Positions 1 through 7,233 of a stretch of DNA of 12,728 nt are shown here, piece after piece (within the stretch, counting starts at the first letter, position 1; the number at the start of each line of letters is the position of its first letter). Under the pieces are notes generated by a model. It was not told the DNA's origin. It did not search any database and saw only the letters and a list, made by a program, of their open reading frames with translations. The position numbers and the translations under genes are program-made. The stretch covers positions 1 to 12,728 of the forward strand of contig JACDEP010000049.1 in assembly GCA_013816325.1 (NCBI GenBank), given 5' to 3'. The stretch comes from Methylotenera sp. (GTDB lineage: Bacteria > Pseudomonadota > Gammaproteobacteria > Burkholderiales > Methylophilaceae).

Positions 1-11
1 CTGATAGGACA

Positions 12-31
12 ACCTAGCAATTCTTACAGTT
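12..31 (+). promoter_or_regulatory. Putative lux box (LuxR-family/AHL binding site) upstream of luxI
   Basis: The 20-bp site starts ACCT and ends ACAGTT, an imperfect dyad centred at 21.5. It has the conserved core of lux/las-type boxes, CT-N12-AG, and matches a typical lux box consensus at about 12 of 20 positions by eye. Its centre lies about 41 bp before the expected transcription start (near 62), the usual place for activation by a LuxR-type regulator. A luxR gene is not in the window and may lie just upstream. Confidence 0.6.
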
Positions 32-49
32 ACATCAATATGCATTTAG

Positions 50-55
50 CATAAT
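50..55 (+). promoter_or_regulatory. -10 element of the luxI promoter
   Basis: CATAAT matches the sigma-70 -10 hexamer at 5 of 6 positions. The hexamer 17 bp upstream (27-32, CAGTTA) is a poor -35 and overlaps the right end of the lux box. That arrangement is typical of promoters in which a bound LuxR-type activator replaces -35 recognition. The predicted start is near 62, giving a short leader that contains AAGGGG at 86-91 as ribosome binding site. Confidence 0.5.
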
Positions 56-99
56 TATTTATGCCTCGTGGGTAACTTTTTTTAGAAGGGGTATATGTC

Positions 100-687
100 A
101 TGATGTTAAAGATACGGATTGCTAAACGGAAACACTTCAGAAGTAAGGATCTATGGGCTATGCACGCACTCAGGGCGAGAGTTTTTAAGGATAGGATGGG
201 ATGGGAAGTTCCAATATTGAGCGGTATGGAAATAGATGGCTATGATGCTATTGACCCGACTTATATGCTCGTTAAAGAGCGTAGTGGCCAAGTTCGAGGC
301 TGTTGGAGGATATTGCCTACGGAAGGTCCTTACATGCTTAAAGACTCATTTCCACAACTTTTGGATGGTGCTCCTGCACCAAAAGATGAAAGAATCTGGG
401 AGCTCAGCCGATTTGCTATTGAAACAGATGTCAACAATAGCTTTGGATTTGCCAATTTAACTATTGAATGTATCCGAGAAATGATGGCTTACGGCCAGAA
501 ACACTCAATACAGCAATATGTAACAGTAACGACTACCGCGGTTGAACGTTTGCTTAAGAAAGCTGGCTGTGTAGTGACAAGATTAGCTCCGCCACTAATC
601 ATTGGAGTGGAAATGGCCGTTGCCTTATATATGGACATAGATAAAACTTATGCTGCTTTATCCAGCGCTATGGATGTGGCTGCATGA
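100..687 (+). CDS. luxI: Acyl-homoserine-lactone synthase (LuxI family)
   Basis: This cytoplasmic enzyme makes an N-acyl-homoserine lactone quorum signal from S-adenosylmethionine and an acyl carrier protein thioester. At 195 residues it has the normal length for the family. All eight classic invariant positions appear to be present: R25, F29 and W35 (LRARVF...GW), D46 and D49 (IDGYD), R70 (in CWRILPT), and E101 and R104 (ELSRFA). The acyl chain length cannot be read from the sequence. The ribosome binding site AAGGGG at 86-91 suits the ATG at 100 (8 nt spacing), and the second ATG at 103 is also possible. A lux box upstream suggests positive autoregulation. No cognate luxR is visible, and the next gene is convergent. 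Confidence 0.96.
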   Translation: MMLKIRIAKRKHFRSKDLWAMHALRARVFKDRMGWEVPILSGMEIDGYDAIDPTYMLVKERSGQVRGCWRILPTEGPYMLKDSFPQLLDGAPAPKDERIWELSRFAIETDVNNSFGFANLTIECIREMMAYGQKHSIQQYVTVTTTAVERLLKKAGCVVTRLAPPLIIGVEMAVALYMDIDKTYAALSSAMDVAA

Positions 688-710
688 TGCTTGAAGTTAA
701 TACAAATTTA

Positions 711-751
711 CTGAATGGATATGTTCTGCAATCGAGTTCATATCCATTCAG
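711..751. repeat. Perfect 13-bp inverted repeat between convergent genes (possible bidirectional terminator)
   Basis: CTGAATGGATATG (711-723) is the exact reverse complement of 739-751, with a 15-nt loop. It lies 23 bp after the luxI stop and 29 bp beyond the stop of the convergent unknown gene. This is the right place for a shared transcription end, but there is no T-run on either strand, so it is not a textbook intrinsic terminator. An mRNA 3'-end stabiliser or a protein-binding dyad are alternatives. Confidence 0.6.
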
Positions 752-780
752 CAATACTTTATATTGATTTATCTCTGATT

Positions 781-1035
781 TTATTTGTTTTTGTTTAATT
801 GCTTACTGAATTCAATGTCCAATTTGCTAACTCTTTTGAGCGTTTGTGGTCCATAAGCGTTAACAAAAACTACAAAATCATCCATTGGCATAAGCTCGGA
901 TAAGCGTTTTGTTTCACCGGTTTCGTCTTTTAATACTAAACAAAATAGACCATTACTTGAAAAAATCATGGAATAATTTTTGTCACTACGCCTATTAAGC
1001 CTATCAATTGCCGAACTAGCTCTAGTAGACCTCAT
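781..1035 (-). CDS. Hypothetical protein, translationally coupled to the cyclase
   Basis: I do not recognise this 84-residue protein. It has a basic N-terminal stretch (residues 2-19, including RLNRRSDK), a likely beta-rich centre (about 21-37, YSMIFSSNGLFCLVL), an acidic turn (DETGET) and a helical C-terminus ending in lysines. There is no signal peptide or membrane segment, so it is probably cytoplasmic. Its ATG overlaps the stop codon of the cyclase gene (ATGA at 1035-1032), which implies translational coupling and shared transcription. A role with the cyclase, for example as a regulator or partner, is inference from position only. The convergent inverted repeat at 711-751 may end the transcript. 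Confidence 0.75.
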   Translation of the reverse strand: MRSTRASSAIDRLNRRSDKNYSMIFSSNGLFCLVLKDETGETKRLSELMPMDDFVVFVNAYGPQTLKRVSKLDIEFSKQLNKNK

Positions 1036-2186
1036 TCAGTGCCTTTACTGCATTGGTTCATGATAATTTCTGCCTGAGTACATGTGTGCTTCAGTACTGG
1101 GGTGATGCCATTATTCAGCTGTGGGACAGGTTGAGTAGGTTGAGTAGGTTGCACTTCTTTTTTTATAGGTGTGGGTTTAGGTGTAACGCTATTAACTAGC
1201 GTGGGAGTGGGTTGAATAATTTCGCTGCCCTGTTCTGCTACTCTTTCTTTTTTGACTCTTTTCTTTTTAGGCGTAATTGGTTTGTCTGCAGATTGTTCTA
1301 GCGGATTAATGCTGTCTTGGCTAATTGCAAACGACGAAGGATTTTTATTTTCAACACTTTTAGAAGCTGGCAGTATATTGGTTTGTATGTCAGGTGTTTT
1401 TACCTGAGCTTTAACTGGTGCTGCAGTCACCACCGGTGCGGTTGCAGGGAGCGGCTCATTCGATTGTTCCTTGCCCGAAATAGGAATCGGCCTAAAAATG
1501 AGCAAGTACCAAGCTCCCAAGGCAACGAACAAGCCCAGAGCAATAACTGGGATTAGATAATGATGAGCGATTTTTTTTCTCGCTAGATTTAAGCCTCCTA
1601 TCGAATAGAAATCCTTTTCAATCGCAGGCGCTAGCGCAGGTTCGTCTTTGGATCTAATGATATAAACTTCATGTTCACGAATATGTTTATCCTGCTTGAC
1701 GCCAGAATAACTAAACATACTGGTGATCTCTTTAGTAAGGCGCGACGTGACTTCGTAATATGATCGTGAAACTAATATCTGGTTCTCAGCTGCAAAACTC
1801 ATGATGCGCTGGGCGACATTAATCCCATCACCAATGATATTAGGCCGGTCATTCAAATCTTTCATCACGCGAATAGAACCTAAATTAATGCCGATTCTTA
1901 CTAGGAGAGGCTGCGGATTATCAATGTTATGTTTAAGAATACCATCGCGTATGGTAAGAGAGATGAATAGCGCCTCTTCTGGAGCCCCCATTAGCGTGAT
2001 TGCTGCACCATCACCGGTATCCAGAATGATACGGTCATTAGGGGCTACATTCTGAATAGCCTCATTGATGAGATCATTGAAGAAAGTTTTATCTTCAACT
2101 TGTTCTGAGACGGGTTTTTTTGAGTAATCAATAATATCTAGAAAAACGATACTGCAGATTGAGGTTTTGTTGAGTCTATCCGTCAT
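1032..2186 (-). CDS. Membrane-anchored class III adenylate/guanylate cyclase-like protein
   Basis: Residues 8-180 form a class III nucleotidyl cyclase domain. The first metal Asp (D17) is in FLDIID, a second metal Asp (D59) in DTGDG, and the transition-state pair N123/R127 in IIGDGINVAQR. The positions that usually select the base (Lys before the GD loop and Asp before IIGD) are not the standard residues, so cAMP or cGMP specificity cannot be assigned. One membrane segment (about 209-231) is followed by a periplasmic tail of about 150 residues rich in Pro, Lys and Thr. The tail has a TQPTQP repeat (about 348-353) and a final Cys pair, C369 and C379. This gives a cytoplasmic catalytic domain with a periplasmic, possibly sensory or cell-wall-spanning tail. 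It lies 138 bp downstream of a membrane protein with the same C-terminal motif. The ribosome binding site is weak. The family call is firm and activity is untested. Confidence 0.88.
   Translation of the reverse strand: MTDRLNKTSICSIVFLDIIDYSKKPVSEQVEDKTFFNDLINEAIQNVAPNDRIILDTGDGAAITLMGAPEEALFISLTIRDGILKHNIDNPQPLLVRIGINLGSIRVMKDLNDRPNIIGDGINVAQRIMSFAAENQILVSRSYYEVTSRLTKEITSMFSYSGVKQDKHIREHEVYIIRSKDEPALAPAIEKDFYSIGGLNLARKKIAHHYLIPVIALGLFVALGAWYLLIFRPIPISGKEQSNEPLPATAPVVTAAPVKAQVKTPDIQTNILPASKSVENKNPSSFAISQDSINPLEQSADKPITPKKKRVKKERVAEQGSEIIQPTPTLVNSVTPKPTPIKKEVQPTQPTQPVPQLNNGITPVLKHTCTQAEIIMNQCSKGTE
1129..1151. repeat. 2.5 copies of a 9-bp tandem repeat inside the cyclase tail
   Basis: GGTTGAGTA is repeated at 1129-1137 and 1138-1146, with a partial third copy at 1147-1151. 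On the coding (minus) strand it encodes the TQPTQP stretch of the periplasmic linker. The unit is three codons long, so slippage would change linker length without breaking the frame. Confidence 0.8.
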
Positions 2187-2324
2187 AGTCAGTTTCTAAT
2201 TAATTATTATGGGATGGCATACTCTTTTTTTGATTTTATTGTTAGATGTAGCGAATTAACATCATAACCTTTGTATGGATTTTAGGCTATTTATCAGTGG
2301 ATTAGCTCAGAATTAACTAATGAT

Positions 2325-2894
2325 TTAAGGGCATTGATGTAATACGATTTGCGCTTGTGTGCATTTAGGCTGATTGAGTGAGGAGGACCTTTGTGCAACC
2401 ACTGTAGGTTTTAGCGTTTGCTTATGTTTGCGGGTTTTATGTTTTTTCGATTTTGCGGTTTGAGTTTTTGTTATCTGATTTCCCGTAATCATATTCATTT
2501 CAAGGCTACTTGAAGCTTCACCCACATTCAAAGGTATTGGCTGGCTAACATTAGGTGCCGGCAAAATGGCCTTTTCTTCTACATTCTTCTTAGTTGCATA
2601 TTTAGCGATTGTATTAATATTCTTCTGTTGATAAGCGGATTCCATAAAGTGGATCATAGATTCATTTTCATTTAATGCCGGTTTCAAAACATAGATGTAC
2701 CAACCGAGCAGTATGAGTAAAACAAGTGTAACCAGCGCAACAATGAGGGTTGATGGTTTAAGTATATCGGCTAACTGTATTTTATCCTTTGTAGCCGCAT
2801 CCGTTGTAGCTTTATTACTGGCGTTATTTTCGCCTACATTACTTTCATTATTGCTTTTTTTATTAACGGGAATATCCGTCTGTGCCTTATCCAT
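2325..2894 (-). CDS. Hypothetical single-pass membrane protein with C-terminal CTQAxIxxxQC motif
   Basis: I do not recognise a named family in this 189-residue protein. The N-terminus (1-47) is polar, Asn/Lys-rich and probably cytoplasmic. Residues 48-70 form one clear membrane helix. The rest is probably periplasmic: a short helical stretch (about 75-105), a Pro/Ser-rich segment, a very basic patch at 148-160 (KSKKHKTRKHK), and a C-terminal pair C178/C188 in CTQAQIVLHQC. The same ending, with the same ten-residue Cys spacing, closes the cyclase encoded next downstream. The two proteins may therefore be handled alike or interact, for example by disulfide formation in the periplasm; that is inference. 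The start is supported by AAGGA (rc of 2901-2905), 6 nt before the ATG. It is likely the first gene of the unit and is divergent from rep. Confidence 0.82.
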   Translation of the reverse strand: MDKAQTDIPVNKKSNNESNVGENNASNKATTDAATKDKIQLADILKPSTLIVALVTLVLLILLGWYIYVLKPALNENESMIHFMESAYQQKNINTIAKYATKKNVEEKAILPAPNVSQPIPLNVGEASSSLEMNMITGNQITKTQTAKSKKHKTRKHKQTLKPTVVAQRSSSLNQPKCTQAQIVLHQCP

Positions 2895-2984
2895 GCCTCA
2901 TCCTTGCGTAATAAGTAAATGAACCATTTTTTTATAAGATATTAAAAATAATATTTGGTTCTCATTCATATGTTTAGCACATTT

Positions 2985-3012
2985 TTGACGGTAACGATTG
3001 TTTGATTATCAT
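2985..3012 (+). promoter_or_regulatory. Candidate sigma-70 promoter for rep
   Basis: TTGACG (2985-2990) and TATCAT (3007-3012) are spaced by 16 bp; each hexamer matches consensus at 5 of 6 positions. It lies in the 211-bp divergent spacer between the small membrane protein gene and rep, about 95 bp before the rep start. CATAAT at 3010-3015 is an alternative -10 with 19-bp spacing. I see no equally good promoter for the minus-strand gene in this spacer. Confidence 0.45.
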
Positions 3013-3105
3013 AATATATTAGCCAGTTTTAGCCTGAAGCGATAAAATCACATCTTGGCATAAAACCCTGCCGCCTAATTTCCTGACTCCAATTGTAAGT
3101 GATGC

Positions 3106-5139
3106 ATGCTGAACACTCTTAACTCGCCGCAACGCGAGGCAGTTAAATATCTTGATGGTCCTTTATTAGTACTTGCCGGGGCCGGTAGCGGTAAAACACG
3201 TGTCATCACGCAAAAAATCAGTTATCTGATAGACGAAGCCGGCTATTCACCTAAAGAAATCGCAGCGATCACTTTTACCAATAAAGCGGCGTTAGAAATG
3301 CGCGAACGTGTAAGTAAACTCATGCAAGGCAAAAGTACCAAAGGCCTCACTATAGCGACATTTCACTCGCTAGGCTTACAAATGTTACGTGCTGAGGCGG
3401 CGCTATTAGGTTACAAACCGCAGTTTTCCATTCTGGACTCATCCGACACCTTCAAAATTGTCGCAGACATTCTTGCCACGACTGATAAGCAATTGTTGCG
3501 TAAAACGCAGTGGCAGATATCAGCATGGAAAAACGCATTTATTAATGCGGATCAAGCAAAGGCGCAGGCTGATGAAGAGCTCACACATGCTGCAGCCAAG
3601 GTTTACCAGCTTTATCAACAAACGTTAAAAGCCTATCAAGCAGTAGATTTTGATGACTTAATTAAGCTGCCGGTAGAGTTATTTGAACAACATGAAGAAG
3701 CCTTAAATAAATGGCAGCGCAAGTTGCAATACTTGCTTATAGACGAATATCAGGATACCAATGCCTGCCAATACAAACTGGTGAAAATGCTCACCGGCGT
3801 ACGAGGTCAATTTACTGCCGTAGGTGACGATGACCAAGCGATTTATGGCTGGCGCGGCGCTGATGTGGAAAATTTACGCCAACTCACTACGGATTTCAGC
3901 AAGTTGAAAGTCATCAAATTGGAACAGAATTACCGCTCCACAGTCCGTATATTAAGGGCGGCAAACCAAGTCATTAGCAATAACCCCAAATTATTTGAAA
4001 AGAAACTTTGGAGCGAGCTAGGTACCGGAGATTTAATACAAGTCTCGGCGGCCTTGAGTGAAGAACATGAAGCAGAATCGGTGATCATGAAGTTGCAAGC
4101 GCATAAATTCGAGCATCGTACTTACCATAAAGACTATGCCATTCTGTACCGCGGTAATCATCAAGCACGTGTATTTGAACAGCAACTGCGCAACCATAAG
4201 ATTCCTTACACCATTTCCGGCGGGCAATCATTTTTTGATAAAGCTGAGATTAAAGACATTGTCAGTTATCTACGCTTAATAGCTAATGAAGACGACGACC
4301 CTGCATTTATCCGCGCTGCAACTACGCCTAAAAGAGGCATAGGCAACACTACCTTGGAACGTCTGGGTGAATATGCCAGCGTGCATAAAATATCCTTGTT
4401 TGCAGCAGCTTTTGAAAGCAACTTCCAGAGCGATATCGGCCAGCGGCAATTAGAAGATTTATTGAATTTCTGCCAATATATCAATAAGTTACAAAAACGT
4501 GCTGTACGTGACCCCGCCGGCGAAGTGCTCAATGATTTACTCAGCACAATTCAATACGAAGCCTTTTTGTATGATTCCGAGGAGCCGCGCGCGGCGGAGA
4601 GCAAATGGACTAATGTACTGGATTTTATCGGCTGGCTTACTAAAAAAGGTGAAGGCAGCACTGAGTTTGGTAACGAAACCGAGAATAAAAATTTGCTGGA
4701 ACTCACGCAAATGGTTTCACTCATGAGCATGCTAGAAGGTCGCGAAGATGGCGAGCCTGATGCAGTTAAGCTTTCCACTCTACATGCTGCAAAAGGCTTG
4801 GAATTTGGTCATGTTTTTCTAATTGGCTGCGAAGAAGGCATACTACCGCACCGCGAAAGCATTGATAACGAAAGAATTGAAGAAGAACGCCGGCTGATGT
4901 ATGTAGGCATTACGCGTGCTCAAAAGTCGCTGAATATCTCATGGTGTAAAAAGCGCAAACGAGCGGGCGAAATGGAAATGTGCGAGCCTAGCCGGTTCAT
5001 CAGTGAATTGCCTAGCGATGATGTACGTCATTTCGGCAATCCATTCAATAATCCCGAACAAGCACTTGCTAGCAAAGAACACGGCAAAGCACGCATGGCC
5101 AATATACGCGCCATGTTGAATAAGAACTTAGCAGAATAA
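3106..5139 (+). CDS. rep: ATP-dependent DNA helicase Rep (superfamily 1A)
   Basis: This 3'-5' SF1A helicase helps replication forks pass protein roadblocks and supports restart. At 677 residues it matches E. coli Rep (673) and resembles it along the whole length. Visible motifs are the Q-motif region (LNSPQREAV, 5-13), Walker A GAGSGKT (25-31), motif Ia FTNKAA, Walker B DEYQDT (213-218), motif III GDDDQAIYGWRGA, motif IV LEQNYRST, motif V LHAAKGLEF and motif VI RRLMYVGITRAQ. The block AILYRGNHQARVFE and the GGQSFF stretch favour Rep over UvrD or PcrA. The start codon at 3106 gives MLNTLNSPQ, like the family; its ribosome binding site is weak. uup follows after 38 bp on the same strand, probably on one transcript. 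Confidence 0.95.
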   Translation: MLNTLNSPQREAVKYLDGPLLVLAGAGSGKTRVITQKISYLIDEAGYSPKEIAAITFTNKAALEMRERVSKLMQGKSTKGLTIATFHSLGLQMLRAEAALLGYKPQFSILDSSDTFKIVADILATTDKQLLRKTQWQISAWKNAFINADQAKAQADEELTHAAAKVYQLYQQTLKAYQAVDFDDLIKLPVELFEQHEEALNKWQRKLQYLLIDEYQDTNACQYKLVKMLTGVRGQFTAVGDDDQAIYGWRGADVENLRQLTTDFSKLKVIKLEQNYRSTVRILRAANQVISNNPKLFEKKLWSELGTGDLIQVSAALSEEHEAESVIMKLQAHKFEHRTYHKDYAILYRGNHQARVFEQQLRNHKIPYTISGGQSFFDKAEIKDIVSYLRLIANEDDDPAFIRAATTPKRGIGNTTLERLGEYASVHKISLFAAAFESNFQSDIGQRQLEDLLNFCQYINKLQKRAVRDPAGEVLNDLLSTIQYEAFLYDSEEPRAAESKWTNVLDFIGWLTKKGEGSTEFGNETENKNLLELTQMVSLMSMLEGREDGEPDAVKLSTLHAAKGLEFGHVFLIGCEEGILPHRESIDNERIEEERRLMYVGITRAQKSLNISWCKKRKRAGEMEMCEPSRFISELPSDDVRHFGNPFNNPEQALASKEHGKARMANIRAMLNKNLAE

Positions 5140-5177
5140 AGACTGTAAAATCAGTCGAAATATTAAGAAAGTATTAA

Positions 5178-7094
5178 ATGCCATATATCACTTTAGATAA
5201 CGCCAGCTTAGCCTTCGGTCAACACGCCCTGCTCGACCATGCAGCCTTCCAGCTAGATGCAGGTGAACGTGTAGGCTTGATTGGCCGTAACGGTGCAGGA
5301 AAATCTAGTTTACTCAAAGCAATTGCCGGCACTATTAAGTTAGATGAAGGCATTGTATGGCGGGCAGCCAATGCCCGCGTGGTTTATGTACCGCAAGAGC
5401 CTGAGCTGGATACTACACACACTGTTTTTGAAGCAGTGGCGGAAGGCCTAGGCACTTTGCAGCAAACCATAATTGATTATCACGCTGTGACGCACGATAT
5501 GGGCATGCCTGATGCGGATATCGATGCATTGATGACCAAGATGCAAGCATTGCAGCATGATTTGGATATGCAAAATGGCTGGGCGGCGCAATCACGCGTA
5601 GAAACCGTTTTAAGCCGTTTAAAGCTTGATGCAGATGCGCTTGTCTCGACCCTATCCGGTGGCTGGCGTAAGCGCGTGGCATTAGGCCGGGCACTTGTTG
5701 CAGAGCCAGAAGTGCTATTGTTGGATGAACCTACCAATCACTTGGATTTGGAAGCCATAGAGTGGCTGGAGGATTTATTGCTAGGCTTTAATGGCAGCGT
5801 GCTATTCATCACCCATGACCGCCGTTTTTTGGATAGGTTAGCCACGCGTATCACTGAGTTAGATCGCGGCAAGCTTACAGACTTTGTGGGCAACTTTACG
5901 CAATACCAGGTAAAAAAAGAAGAGCTCGTTGCGGTTGAAGAAACCCATGCTGCCAAGTTTGATAAATTCTTAGCGCAGGAAGAGGTATGGATACGACAAG
6001 GCATCAAGGCTCGTCGCACTCGCAATGAAGGCCGGGTGCGCAGGCTTGAAGCACTACGGTTGGACCGAGCTGCCAGACGTGAACGCCAAGGCAATGTGAA
6101 GCTCAATCTAGATGCTGGCGAGCGTAGCGGAAAACTGGTAGCAGAATTAGAAAATGTATCGAAAGCTTATGGCGATAAAACATTGATCAACGACTTTAGT
6201 ACCCGGATATTGCGTGGCGATAAAATCGGCTTACTCGGCCCTAACGGTATTGGCAAAACCACCCTCTTAAAACTTACCCTAGGTGATATTGAAGCAGATA
6301 GCGGCAATATCCAGCGTGGTACCAAAATTAATGTGGCTTATTTTGACCAAATGCGTGAACAGCTAAATGAAGAAGCTACCTTGGCAGATACTATTAGCCC
6401 GGGTTCCGATTTCGTTGAAATAGGTAACGAACGTAAACATGTGATTAGCTATTTGGAAGATTTTTTGTTTCCACCGCAACGTTCACGCTCACCGGTGAAG
6501 TCACTTTCTGGCGGTGAGAGGAATCGTTTATTACTGGCACGCTTATTTGCGCGTCCAGCCAATGTATTGGTGCTGGATGAGCCGACGAACGACTTGGATA
6601 TTGATACGCTGGAGTTATTGGAAAGCCTGCTACAGGAATTTCAAGGCACCCTATTTTTGGTCAGTCATGATCGCGCATTTTTGGAAAACACCGTTACTCA
6701 GGTCATTGCATTTGAAGGCAATGGCGTGCTGACTGAATTTAGCGGCGGATATGATGACTGGCTACGCTTTACGCAACAACGGCAAATTGAGGAGAATGCT
6801 GCGAACAAAGCAAATGAGATGAAATTTAAGCAAGCATCTACAAATACAATCACAGCCGCTAACCAGCCTGCCAAATTAACCTACAAAGAACAAAAAGAAT
6901 TAGAGGCTATTCCAAGCCAAATTGAAACGTTAGAAATAGAGCAAAGTGAAATTATTAGCCGATTGGCTGATTCGAACCTCTATCAAACACATAGTGATAA
7001 GGTAATTAAATTACAAGCAACACTGGCTGAGATCGAAATCCAGCTTGCAAAGCTATTGCAAAGATGGGAAGTTTTGGAAGCACGAAAAACATAA
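5178..7094 (+). CDS. uup: ABC-F family ATPase Uup
   Basis: This soluble ABC-F protein carries two ATPase domains and no membrane domain. Uup is linked in E. coli to suppression of transposon precise excision, to processing of branched DNA intermediates and to ribosome-associated functions. Site 1 has Walker A GRNGAGKS (36-43), signature LSGG (159-162) and Walker B DEPTNHLD (from 183). Site 2 has GPNGIGKT (354-361), LSGGE (443-447) and DEPTNDLD (from 467). Between them lies the ABC-F linker, rich in Arg and Glu (about 245-315). The C-terminal region (about 565-638, KLTYKEQKELEAIP onwards, ending RWEVLEARK) is the Uup-type coiled-coil DNA-binding domain, which separates it from EttA and YheS. 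The length of 638 is normal (E. coli 635). It sits just downstream of rep, another genome-maintenance gene. Confidence 0.94.
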   Translation: MPYITLDNASLAFGQHALLDHAAFQLDAGERVGLIGRNGAGKSSLLKAIAGTIKLDEGIVWRAANARVVYVPQEPELDTTHTVFEAVAEGLGTLQQTIIDYHAVTHDMGMPDADIDALMTKMQALQHDLDMQNGWAAQSRVETVLSRLKLDADALVSTLSGGWRKRVALGRALVAEPEVLLLDEPTNHLDLEAIEWLEDLLLGFNGSVLFITHDRRFLDRLATRITELDRGKLTDFVGNFTQYQVKKEELVAVEETHAAKFDKFLAQEEVWIRQGIKARRTRNEGRVRRLEALRLDRAARRERQGNVKLNLDAGERSGKLVAELENVSKAYGDKTLINDFSTRILRGDKIGLLGPNGIGKTTLLKLTLGDIEADSGNIQRGTKINVAYFDQMREQLNEEATLADTISPGSDFVEIGNERKHVISYLEDFLFPPQRSRSPVKSLSGGERNRLLLARLFARPANVLVLDEPTNDLDIDTLELLESLLQEFQGTLFLVSHDRAFLENTVTQVIAFEGNGVLTEFSGGYDDWLRFTQQRQIEENAANKANEMKFKQASTNTITAANQPAKLTYKEQKELEAIPSQIETLEIEQSEIISRLADSNLYQTHSDKVIKLQATLAEIEIQLAKLLQRWEVLEARKT

Positions 7095-7233
7095 ATAGGT
7101 TTACATCCCATTGAATTTATTGTTAAATCATGTATGCATTATCCTGTTTGTTTTATAAAATTTGGTACTTTTTTCATAACTGCGCTGAGTAATATCACTT
7201 GAACCTATTCATACGTGCGTATTCCAATTTATT

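Noticed and set aside
95..103. Two-codon ORF ATG TCA TGA overlapping the luxI start
   Set aside because: It is probably a chance ATG; AAGGGG is too close to it for good initiation and suits the ATG at 100.
2695..2922. Hydrophobic plus-strand ORF of 75 residues opposite the small membrane protein
   Set aside because: It is the antisense of a membrane-helix and Asn-rich coding stretch, has no ribosome binding site or family resemblance, and the minus-strand gene has a good start signal and domain structure.
5738..6106. Antisense ORF of 122 residues inside uup
   Set aside because: It is a Ser/Arg-rich shadow of the strongly conserved Uup frame.
7151..7160. Palindrome TTTTATAAAA in the uup-MEDS spacer
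   Set aside because: It is a low-complexity AT palindrome, expected by chance in AT-rich intergenic DNA.
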